From the NCBI GenBank assembly GCA_964057225.1, contig OZ059894.1, positions 21,544,476 through 21,608,475 of the forward strand: DNA of 64,000 nucleotides. Direction: 5' to 3'. A model generated the notes under the pieces. The model did no database searches. It was given only the letters and a program-made list of their open reading frames with translations, and was not told where the DNA came from. The translations under genes were made by a program, and so were the position numbers. The stretch's first letter is position 1. Every line of letters begins with the position of its first letter. The stretch is from Auanema rhodensis (Eukaryota; Nematoda; Chromadorea; Rhabditida; Rhabditidae). Below are positions 11,401-22,321 of the stretch, in pieces.

Positions 11401-14400
11401 TGGAAACTCAACATACACTAATGCATCATTTTTCAAACGATCATAACTAATTTTTGTATTGAGCGTTTCTCAATGTAGTATAGTGCATTCGATGCGGATT
11501 TTTAAGCTGCGTCGATCTGTGTTATCAGATTTGCGCTAGCTTAAAAATGCACCGAGATATCAACTGATATAAGTTCACACTTATATCCTCGATTTTCACC
11601 CTGAAGAATTAATTTTTTCGTTGAATAACATTGTCCATCGTCTTTGCCTTGAAAAAAGGAATCTAAAAACATCTACTTTTTGCTAAATTATTTCGAAATT
11701 CCTCGAAAAAATTTTTGTCAAAATGTTTTTGGAAGCAATGTTGAGTGTACATGGAAACTCAACATACACTAATGCATCATTTTTCAAACGATCATAACTA
11801 ATTTTGTATTAAGCGTTTCTCAATGTAGTATAGTGCATTCGATGCGGATTTTTAAGCTGCGTCGATCTGTGTTATCAGATTTGCGCTAGCTTAAAAATGC
11901 ACCGAGATATCAACTGATATAAGTTCACACTTATATCCTCGATTTTCACCCTGAAGAATTAATTTTTTCGTTGAATAACATTGTCCATCGTCTTTGCCTT
12001 GAAAAAAGGAATCTAAAAACATCTACTTTTTGCTAAATTATTTTGAAATTTTTCGAAAAAATTTTTGTCAAAATGTTTTTGGAAGCAATGTTGAGTGTAC
12101 ATGGAAACTCAACATACACTAATGCATCATTTTTCAAACGATCATAACTAATTTTTGTATTAAGCGTTTTTCAATGTAGTATAGTGCATTCGATGCGAAT
12201 TTTTAAGCTGCGTCGTTCTGTGTTATCAGATTTGCGCTAGCTTAAAAATGCACCGAGATATCAACTGATATAAGTTCACACTTATATCCTCGATTTTCAC
12301 CCTGAAGAATTAATTTTTTCGTTGAATAACATTGTCCATCGTCTTTGCCTTGAAAAAAGGAATCTAAAAACATCTACTTTTTGCTAAATTATTTTGAAAT
12401 TTCTCGAAAAAATTTTTGTCAAAATGTTTTTGGAAGCAATGTTGAGTGTACATGGAAACTCAACATACACTAATGCATCATTTTTCAAACGATCATAACT
12501 AATTTTTGTATTGAGCGTTTCTCAATGTAGTAAAGTGCATTCGATGCGGATTTTTAAGCTGCGTCGTTCTGTGTTATCAGATTTGCGCTAGCTTAAAAAT
12601 GCACCGAGATATCAACTGATATAAGTTCACACTTATATCCTCGATTTTCACCCTGAAGAATTAATTTTTTCGTTGAATAACATTGTCCATCGTCTTTGCC
12701 TTGAAAAAAGGAATCTAAAAACATCTACTTTTTGCTAAATTATTTTGAAATTTCTCGAAAAAATTTTTGTCAAAATGTTTTTGGAAGCAATGTTGAGTGT
12801 ACATGGAAACTCAACATACACTAATGCATCATTTTTCAAACGATCATAACTAATTTTTGTATTGAGCGTTTCTCAATGTAGTATAGTGCATTCGATGCGG
12901 ATTTTTAAGCTGCGTCGATCTGTGTTATCAGATTTGCGCTAGCTTAAAAATGCACCGAGATATCAACTGATATAAGTTCACACTTATATCCTCGATTTTC
13001 ACCCTGAAGAATTAATTTTTTCGTTGAATAACATTGTCCATCGTCTTTGCCTTGAAAAAAGGAATCTAAAAACATCTACTTTTTGCTAAATTATTTTGAA
13101 ATTTTTCGAAAAAATTTTTGTCAAAATGTTTTTGGAAGCAATGTTGAGTGTACATGGAAACTCAACATACACTAATGCATCATTTTTCAAACGATCATAA
13201 CTAATTTTTGTATTAAGCGTTTTTCAATGTAGTATAGTGCATTCGATGCGAATTTTTAAGCTGCGTCGTTCTGTGTTATCAGATTTGCGCTAGCTTAAAA
13301 ATGCACCGAGATATCAACTGATATAAGTTCACACTTATATCCTCGATTTTCACCCTGAAGAATTAATTTTTTCGTTGAATAACATTGTCCATCGTCTTTG
13401 CCTTGAAAAAAGGAATCTAAAAACATCTACTTTTTGCTAAATTATTTTGAAATTTCTCGAAAAAATTTTTGTCAAAATGTTTTTGGAAGCAATGTTGAGT
13501 GTACATGGAAACTCAACATACACTAATGCATCATTTTTCAAACGATCATAACTAATTTTGTATTGAGCGTTTCTCAATGTAGTATAGTGCATTCGATGCG
13601 GATTTTTAAGCTGCGTCGATCTGTGTTATCAGATTTGCGCTAGCTTAAAAATGCACCGAGATATCAACTGATATAAGTTCACACTTATATCCTCGATTTT
13701 CACCCTGAAGAATTAATTTTTTCGTTGAATAACATTGTCCATCGTCTTTGCCTTGAAAAAAGGAATCTAAAAACATCTACTTTTTGCTAAATTATTTCGA
13801 AATTCCTCGAAAAAATTTTTGTCAAAATGTTTTTGGAAGCAATGTTGAGTGTACATGGAAACTCAACATACACTAATGCATCATTTTTCAAACGATCATA
13901 ACTAATTTTTGTATTAAGCGTTTTTCAATGTAGTATAGTGCATTCGATGCGAATTTTTAAGCTGCGTCGATCTGTGTTATCAGATTTGCGCTAGCTTAAA
14001 AATGCACCGAGATATCAACTGATATAAGTTCACACTTATATCCTCGATTTTCACCCTGAAGAATTAATTTTTTCGTTGAATAACATTGTCCATCGTCTTT
14101 GCCTTGAAAAAAGGAATCTAAAAACATCTACTTTTTGCTAAATTATTTTGAAATTTTTCGAAAAAATTTTTGTCAAAATGTTTTTGGAAGCAATGTTGAG
14201 TGTACATGGAAACTCAACATACACTAATGCATCATTTTTCAAACGATCATAACTAATTTTTGTATTAAGCGTTTTTCAATGTAGTATAGTGCATTCGATG
14301 CGAATTTTTAAGCTGCGTCGTTCTGTGTTATCAGATTTGCGCTAGCTTAAAAATGCACCGAGATATCAACTGATATAAGTTCACACTTATATCCTCGATT

Positions 14401-15463
14401 TTCACCCTGAAGAATTAATTTTTTCGTTGAATAACATTGTCCATCGTCTTTGCCTTGAAAAAAGGAATCTAAAAACATCTACTTTTTGCTAAATTATTTT
14501 GAAATTTCTCGAAAAAATTTTTGTCAAAATGTTTTTGGAAGCAATGTTGAGTGTACATGGAAACTCAACATACACTAATGCATCATTTTTCAAACGATCA
14601 TAACTAATTTTTGTATTAAGCGTTTTTCAATGTAGTATAGTGCATTCGATGCGAATTTTTAAGCTGCGTCGTTCTGTGTTATCAGATTTGCGCTAGCTTA
14701 AAAATGCACCGAGATATCAACTGATATAAGTTCACACTTATATCCTCGATTTTCACCCTGAAGAATTAATTTTTTCGTTGAATAACATTGTCCATCGTCT
14801 TTGCCTTGAAAAAAGGAATCTAAAAACATCTACTTTTTGCTAAATTATTTTGAAATTTCTCGAAAAAATTTTTGTCAAAATGTTTTTGGAAGCAATGTTG
14901 AGTGTACATGGAAACTCAACATACACTAATGCATCATTTTTCAAACGATCATAACTAATTTTTGTATTGAGCGTTTCTCAATGTAGTATAGTGCATTCGA
15001 TGCGGATTTTTAAGCTGCGTCGATCTGTGTTATCAGATTTGCGCTAGCTTAAAAATGCACCGAGATATCAACTGATATAAGTTCACACTTATATCCTCGA
15101 TTTTCACCCTGAAGAATTAATTTTTTCGTTGAATAACGATGTCCATCGTCTTTGCCTTGAAAAAAGGAATCTAAAAACATCTACTTTTTGCTAAATTATT
15201 TCGAAATTCCTCGAAAAAATTTTTGTCAAAATGTTTTTGGAAGCAATGTTGAGTGTACATGGAAACTCAACATACACTAATGCATCATTTTTCAAACGAT
15301 CATAACTAATTTTGTATTAAGCGTTTCTCAATGTAGTATAGTGCATTCGATGCGGATTTCTAAGCTGCGTCGATCTGTGTTATCAGATTTGCGCTAGCTT
15401 AAAAATGCACCGAGATATCAACTGATATAAGTTCACACTTATATCCTCGATTTTCACCCTGAA
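8449..15463 (+). repeat. Irregular 5-monomer (1754-bp) periodicity in B1
   Basis: The one-base deletion recurs at spacings of 1754, 1052, 1754 and 1754 bp, five monomers minus one base except for one three-monomer step. The units at 8449, 9852 and 10203 share AAATGTTTCG, and the first two share GAATTGATT with ATTGACC; a CGCACC end occurs at 8449 and 10203. Later units (10904, 11956, 13009, 14061) carry GCGAATTTTT with GTCGTTCTG at three-monomer steps. The deletion and TTTCGAAATTCCTCG are usually together but come apart at 13360/13710, a sign of exchange between copies. The periodicity is approximate. Confidence 0.55.
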
Positions 15464-18271
15464 GAATTAATTTTTTCGTTGAATAACATTGTCCATCGTC
15501 TTTGCCTTGAAAAAAGGAATCTAAAAACATCTACTTTTTGCTAAATTATTTTGAAATTTCTCGAAAAAATTTTTGTCAAAATGTTTTTGGAAGCAATGTT
15601 GAGTGTACATGGAAACTCAACATACACTAATGCATCATTTTTCAAACGATCATAACTAATTTTTGTATTAAGCGTTTCTCAATGTAGTATAGTGCATTCG
15701 ATGCGGATTTTTAAGCTGCGTTGTTCTGTGTTATCAGATTTGCGCTAGCTTAAAAATGCACCGAGATATCAACTGATATAAGTTCACACTTATATCCTCG
15801 ATTTTCACCCTGAAGAATTAATTTTTTCGTTGAATAACATTGTCCATCGTCTTTGCCTTGAAAAAAGGAATCTAAAAACATCTACTTTTTGCTAAATTAT
15901 TTTGAAATTTTTCGAAAAAATTTTTGTCAAAATGTTTTTGGAAGCAATGTTGAGTGTACATGGAAACTCAACATACACTAATGCATCATTTTTCAAACGA
16001 TCATAACTAATTTTTGTATTAAGCGTTTCTCAATGTAGTATAGTGCATTCGATGCGGATTTTTAAGCTGCGTCGATCTGTGTTATCAGATTTGCGCTAGC
16101 TTAAAAATGCACCGAGATATCAACTGATATAAGTTCACACTTATATCCTCGATTTTCACCCTGAAGAATTAATTTTTTCGTTGAATAACATTGTCTATCG
16201 TCTTTGCCTTGAAAAAAGGAATCTAAAAACATCTACTTTTTGCTAAATTATTTTGAAATTTCTCGAAAAAATTTTTGTCAAAATGTTTTTGGAAGCAATG
16301 TTGAGTGTACATGGAAACTCAACATACACTAATGCATCATTTTTCAAACGATCATAACTAATTTTTGTATTAAGCGTTTTTCAATGTAGTATAGTGCATT
16401 CGATGCGAATTTTTAAGCTGCGTCGTTCTGTGTTATCAGATTTGCGCTAGCTTAAAAATGCACCGAGATATCAACTGATATAAGTTCACACTTATATCCT
16501 CGATTTTCACCCTGAAGAATTAATTTTTTCGTTGAATAACATTGTCCATCGTCTTTGCCTTAAAAAAAGGAATCTAAAAACATCTACTTTTTGCTAAATT
16601 ATTTTGAAATTTTTCGAAAAAATTTTTGTCAAAATGTTTTTGGAAGCAATGTTGAGTTTACATGGAAACTCAACATACACTAATGCATCATTTTTCAAAC
16701 GATCATAACTAATTTTTGTATTAAGCGTTTCTCAATGTAGTATAGTGCATTCGATGCGGATTTTTAAGCTGCGTCGATCTGTGTTATCAGATTTGCGCTA
16801 GCTTAAAAATGCACCGAGATATCAACTGATATAAGTTCACACTTATATCCTCGATTTTCACCCTGAAGAATTAATTTTTTCGTTGAATAACATTGTCTAT
16901 CGTCTTTGCCTTGAAAAAAGGAATCTAAAAACATCTACTTTTTGCTAAATTATTTTGAAATTTCTCGAAAAAATTTTTGTCAAAATGTTTTTGGAAGCAA
17001 TGTTGAGTGTACATGGAAACTCAACATACACTAATGCATCATTTTTCAAACGATCATAACTAATTTTTGTATTAAGCGTTTTTCAATGTAGTATAGTGCA
17101 TTCGATGCGAATTTTTAAGCTGCGTCGTTCTGTGTTATCAGATTTGCGCTAGCTTAAAAATGCACCGAGATATCAACTGATATAAGTTCACACTTATATC
17201 CTCGATTTTCACCCTGAAGAATTAATTTTTTCGTCGAATAACAATGTCCATCGTCTTTGCCTTGAAAAAAGGAATCTAAAAACATCTACTTTTTGCTAAA
17301 TTATTTTGAAATTTCTCGAAAAAATTTTTGTCAAAATGTTTTTGGAAGCAATGTTGAGTGTACATGGAAACTCAACATACACTAATGCATCATTTTTCAA
17401 ACGATCATAACTAATTTTTGTATTGAGCGTTTCTCAATGTAGTAAAGTGCATTCGATGCGGATTTTTAAGCTGCGTCGATCTGTGTTATCAGATTTGCGC
17501 TAGCTTAAAAATGCACCGAGATATCAACTGATATAAGTTCACACTTATATCCTCGATTTTCACCCTGAAGAATTAATTTTTTCGTTGAATGACATTGTCC
17601 ATCGTCTTTGCCTTGAAAAAAGGAATCTAAAAACATCTACTTTTTGCTAAATTATTTTGAAATTTTTCGAAAAAATTTTTGTCAAAATGTTTTTGGAAGC
17701 AATGTTGAGTGTACATGGAAACTCAACATACACTAATGCATCATTTTTCAAACGATCATAACTAATTTTTGTATTAAGCGTTTTTAAATGTAGTATAGTG
17801 CATTCGATGCGAATTTTTAAGCTGCGTCGTTCTGTGTTATCAGATTTGCGCTAGCTTAAAAATGCACCGAGATATCAACTGATATAAGTTCACACTTATA
17901 TCCTCGATTTTCACCCTGAAGAATTAATTTTTTCGTTGAATAACATTGTCCATCGTCTTTGCCTTGAAAAAAGGAATCTAAAAACATCTACTTTTTGCTA
18001 AATTATTTTGAAATTTCTCGAAAAAATTTTTGTCAAAATGTTTTTGGAAGCAATGTTGAGTGTACATGGAAACTCAACATACACTAATGCATCATTTTTC
18101 AAACGATCATAACTAATTTTTGTATTGAGCGTTTCTCAATGTAGTATAGTGCATTCGATGCGGATTTTTAAGCTGCGTCGATCTGTGTTATCAGATTTGC
18201 GCTAGCTTAAAAATGCACCGAGATATCAACTGATATAAGTTCACACTTATATCCTCGATTTTCACCCTGAA
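15114..18271 (+). repeat. Nine-monomer higher-order repeat in B1, copy 1 (3158 bp)
   Basis: The unit begins with the TTTCGAAATTCCTCG monomer carrying the one-base deletion (15114). It continues with GTTGTTCTG (15464), GTCTATCG plus GCGAA (16166 and 16868), TCGTCGAATAACAATG plus GTAAAG (17219) and GAATGACATTG (17570). Six of the nine positions recur exactly 3158 bp further on. Private changes include AACGATGTCC and GGATTTCTAAG in the first unit and GAGTTTACATGG in the unit at 16517. Confidence 0.75.
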
Positions 18272-21200
18272 GAATTAATTTTTTCGTTGAATAACATTGT
18301 CCATCGTCTTTGCCTTGAAAAAAGGAATCTTAAAACATCTACTTTTTGCTAAATTATTTCGAAATTCCTCGAAAAAATTTTTGTCAATATGTTTTTGGAA
18401 GCAATGTTGAGTGTACATGGAAACTCAACATACACTAATGCATCATTTTTCAAACGATCATAACTAATTTTGTATTAAGCGTTTCTCAATGTAGTATAGT
18501 GCATTCGATGCGGATTTTTAAGCTGCGTCGATCTGTGTTATCAGATTTGCGCTAGCTTAAAAATGCACCGAGATATCAACTGATATAAGTTCACACTTAT
18601 ATCCTCGATTTTCACCCTGAAGAATTAATTTTTTCGTTGAATAACATTGTCCATCGTCTTTGCCTTGAAAAAAGGAATCTAAAAACATCTACTTTTTGCT
18701 AAATTATTTTGAAATTTCTCGAAAAAATTTTTGTCAAAATGTTTTTGGAAGCAATGTTGAGTGTACATGGAAACTCAACATACACTAATGCATCATTTTT
18801 CAAACGATCATAACTAATTTTTGTATTAAGCGTTTCTCAATGTAGTATAGTGCATTCGATGCGGATTTTTAAGCTGCGTTGTTCTGTGTTATCAGATTTG
18901 CGCTAGCTTAAAAATGCACCGAGATATCAACTGATATAAGTTCACACTTATATCCTCGATTTTCACCCTGAAGAATTAATTTTTTCGTTGAATTACATTG
19001 TCCATCGTCTTTGCCTTGAAAAAAGGAATCTAAAAACATCTACTTTTTGCTAAATTATTTTGAAATTTTTCGAAAAAATTTTTGTCAAAATGTTTTTGGA
19101 AGCAATGTTGAGTGTACATGGAAACTCAACATACACTAATGCATCATTTTTCAAACGATCATAACTAATTTTTGTATTAAGCGTTTCTCAATGTAGTATA
19201 GTGCATTCGATGCGGATTTTTAAGCTGCGTCGATCTGTGTTATCAGATTTGCGCTAGCTTAAAAATGCACCGAGATATCAACTGATATAAGTTCACACTT
19301 ATATCCTCGATTTTCACCCTGAAGAATTAATTTTTTCGTTGAATAACATTGTCCATCGTCTTTGCCTTGAAAAAAGGAATCTAAAAACATCTACTTTTTG
19401 CTAAATTATTTTGAAATTTCTCGAAAAAATTTTTGTCAAAATGTTTTTGGAAGCAATGTTGAGTGTACATGGAAACTCAACATACACTAATGCATCATTT
19501 TTCAAACGATCATAACTAATTTTTGTATTAAGCGTTTCTCAATGTAGTATAGTGCATTCGATGCGGATTTTTAAGCTGCGTTGTTCTGTGTTATCAGATT
19601 TGCGCTAGCTTAAAAATGCACCGAGATATCAACTGATATAAGTTCACACTTATATCCTCGATTTTCACCCTGAAGAATTAATTTTTTCGTTGAATAACAT
19701 TGTCCATCGTCTTTGCCTTGAAAAAAGGAATCTAAAAACATCTACTTTTTGCTAAATTATTTTGAAATTTTTCGAAAAAATTTTTGTCAAAATGTTTTTG
19801 GAAGCAATGTTGAGTGTACATGGAAACTCAACATACACTAATGCATCATTTTTCAAACGATCATAACTAATTTTTGTATTAAGCGTTTCTCAATGTAGTA
19901 TAGTGCATTCGATGCGGATTTTTAAGCTGCGTCGATCTGTGTTATCAGATTTGCGCTAGCTTAAAAATGCACCGAGATATCAACTGATATAAGTTCACAC
20001 TTATATCCTCGATTTTCACCCTGAAGAATTAATTTTTTCGTTGAATAACATTGTCTATCGTCTTTGCCTTGAAAAAAGGAATCTAAAAACATCTACTTTT
20101 TGCTAAATTATTTTGAAATTTCTCGAAAAAATTTTTGTCAAAATGTTTTTGGAAGCAATGTTGAGTGTACATGGAAACTCAACATACACTAATGCATCAT
20201 TTTTCAAACGATCATAACTAATTTTTGTATTAAGCGTTTTTCAATGTAGTATAGTGCATTCGATGCGAATTTTTAAGCTGCGTCGTTCTGTGTTATCAGA
20301 TTTGCGCTAGCTTAAAAATGCACCGAGATATCAACTGATATAAGTTCACACTTATATCCTCGATTTTCACCCTGAAGAATTAATTTTTTCGTCGAATAAC
20401 AATGTCCATCGTCTTTGCCTTGAAAAAAGGAATCTAAAAACATCTACTTTTTGCTAAATTATTTTGAAATTTCTCGAAAAAATTTTTGTCAAAATGTTTT
20501 TGGAAGCAATGTTGAGTGTACATGGAAACTCAACATACACTAATGCATCATTTTTCAAACGATCATAACTAATTTTTGTATTGAGCGTTTCTCAATGTAG
20601 TAAAGTGCATTCGATGCGGATTTTTAAGCTGCGTCGATCTGTGTTATCAGATTTGCGCTAGCTTAAAAATGCACCGAGATATCAACTGATATAAGTTCAC
20701 ACTTATATCCTCGATTTTCACCCTGAAGAATTAATTTTTTCGTTGAATGACATTGTCCATCGTCTTTGCCTTGAAAAAAGGAATCTAAAAACATCTACTT
20801 TTTGCTAAATTATTTTGAAATTTTTCGAAAAAATTTTTGTCAAAATGTTTTTGGAAGCAATGTTGAGTGTACATGGAAACTCAACATACACTAATGCATC
20901 ATTTTTCAAACGATCATAACTAATTTTTGTATTAAGCGTTTTTCAATGTAGTATAGTGCATTCGATGCGAATTTTTAAGCTGCGTCGTTCTGTGTTATCA
21001 GATTTGCGCTAGCTTAAAAATGCACCGAGATATCAACTGATATAAGTTCACACTTATATCCTCGATTTTCACCCTGAAGAATTAATTTTTTCGTTGAATA
21101 ACATTGTCCATCGTCTTTGCCTTGAAAAAAGGAATCTAAAAACATCTACTTTTTGCTAAATTATTTTGAAATTTTTCGAAAAAATTTTTGTCAAAATGTT

Positions 21201-21429
21201 TTTGGAAGCAATGTTGAGTGTACATGGAAACTCAACATACACTAATGCATCATTTTTCAAACGATCATAACTAATTTTTGTATTGAGTGTTTCTCAATGT
21301 AGTAAAGTGCATTCGATGCGGATTTTTAAGCTGCGTCGTTCTGTGTTATCAGATTTGCGCTAGCTTAAAAATGCACCGAGATATCAACTGATATAAGTTC
21401 ACACTTATATCCTCGATTTTCACCCTGAA
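18272..21429 (+). repeat. Nine-monomer higher-order repeat in B1, copy 2
   Basis: The units at 18272, 18622, 18973, 20026, 20377 and 20728 match those 3158 bp upstream, sharing the one-base deletion, GTTGTTCTG, GTCTATCG, TCGTCGAATAACAATG with GTAAAG, and GAATGACATTG. The middle differs: 19324 and 19675 repeat the 18622/18973 pair, replacing the GTCTATCG/GCGAA unit of copy 1. The last unit (21079, TTGAGTG) also differs. Private changes include GTCAATATG near 18388 and GAATTACATTG in the unit at 18973. Confidence 0.72.
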
Positions 21430-22131
21430 GAATTAATTTTTTCGTTGAATAACATTGTCCATCGTCTTTGCCTTGAAAAAAGGAATCTAAAAACATCTAC
21501 TTTTTGCTAAATTATTTTGAAATTTCTCGAAAAAATTTTTGTCAAAATGTTTTTGGAAGCAATGTTGAGTGTACATGGAAACTCAACATACACTAATGCA
21601 TCATTTTTCAAACGATCATAACTAATTTTTGTATTGAGCGTTTCTCAATGTAGTATAGTGCATTCGATGCGGATTTTTAAGCTGCGTCGATCTGTGTTAT
21701 CAGATTTGCGCTAGCTTAAAAATGCACCGAGATATCAACTGATATAAGTTTACACTTATATCCTCGATTTTCACCCTGAAGAATTAATTTTTTCGTTGAA
21801 TAACATTGTCCATCGTCTTTGCCTTGAAAAAAGAAATCTAAAAACATCTACTTTTTGCTAAATTATTTTGAAATTTTTCGAAAAAATTTTTGTCAAAATG
21901 TTTTTGGAAGCAATGTTGAGTGTACATGGAAACTCAACATACACTAATGCATCATTTTTCAAACGATCATAACTAATTTGTGTATTAAGCGTTTCTCAAT
22001 GTAGTATAGTGCATTCGATGCGGATTTTTAAGCTGCGTCGATCTGTGTTATCAGATTTGCGCTAGCTTAAAAATGCACCGAGATATCAACTGATATAAGT
22101 TCACACTTATATCCTCGATTTTCACCCTGAA
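21430..22131 (+). repeat. B1 to B2 transition monomers
   Basis: The monomer at 21430 is the last with the B1 marker AATTTCTCG plus TTGAGCG, and it ends with the B2 marker AAGTTTACAC. The next (21781) has the B2 markers GAAAAAAGAAATC and AATTTGTGTATTAAG. Unit length stays 351 throughout, so the domains meet in register, probably through homologous exchange. Confidence 0.75.
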
Positions 22132-22176
22132 GAATTAATTTTTTCGTTGAATAACATTGTCCATCGTCTTTGCCTT

Positions 22177-22256
22177 AAAAAAAGGAATCTAAAAACATCT
22201 ACTTTTTGCTAAATTATTTTGAAATTTTTCGAAAAAATTTTTGTCAAAATGTTTTT
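22177..22256. other. Phased A/T tracts, possible curved DNA (representative)
   Basis: Runs of four or more A or T have centres near offsets 49, 62, 74, 86, 96, 106, 116 and 123 of the monomer, so most are 10-13 bp apart, close to the helical repeat. A/T tracts phased this way are known to curve DNA, and curvature has been described for several insect satellites. Curvature here is inferred from spacing only. Confidence 0.5.
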
Positions 22257-22321
22257 GGAAGCAATGTTGAGTGTACATGGAAACTCAACATACACTAATG
22301 CATCATTTTTCAAACGATCAT
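22236..22321. other. Nearly invariant segment of the monomer (representative)
   Basis: Offsets about 105-190 hardly change over more than 150 monomers of A, B1 and B2. The exceptions I saw are at 7150, 7927, 16658, 18388, the lost T near 40504, and CACACAC in two units (50562 and 51615). The next 30 bp (TGTATTAAGCG to GTATAG) has at least eight alleles. In B3 the segment is less fixed (TTTTTTGAAGC, ACGAACATAAC). It contains the 28-bp dyad. It could be a protein-binding site or simply an unmutated ancestral stretch; the sequence cannot decide. Confidence 0.6.

Larger units (their letters stand above)
7516..21780 (+). repeat. Domain B1 of the plus-orientation array
   Basis: About 41 monomers, with unit starts at 7747, 8098, 8449, 8800, 9150, 9501, 9852, 10203, 10554, 10904 and on to 21430. 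Markers mostly confined to B1 and block A are AATTTCTCG, TTTCGAAATTCCTCG, TGTATTGAGCG, GATGCGAATTTTT with GTCGTTCTG, and a one-base-short CTAATTTTGTAT. The last gives 350-bp units, seen as 350-bp steps ending at 9150, 10904, 11956, 13710, 15464 and 18622. These are the reverse complements of block A markers, so B1 and A are close relatives in opposite orientation. The first two full units carry TTGAAAAATGG, and the first also has a private G at 7927. Confidence 0.85.

Noticed and set aside
22142-22160. CENP-B box-like TTTCGTTGAATAAC in every monomer
   Set aside because: The first half matches the TTCGnnnnA part of the known box, but the essential CGGG part is missing (ACAT instead). A partial match in an A/T-rich unit is weak evidence.
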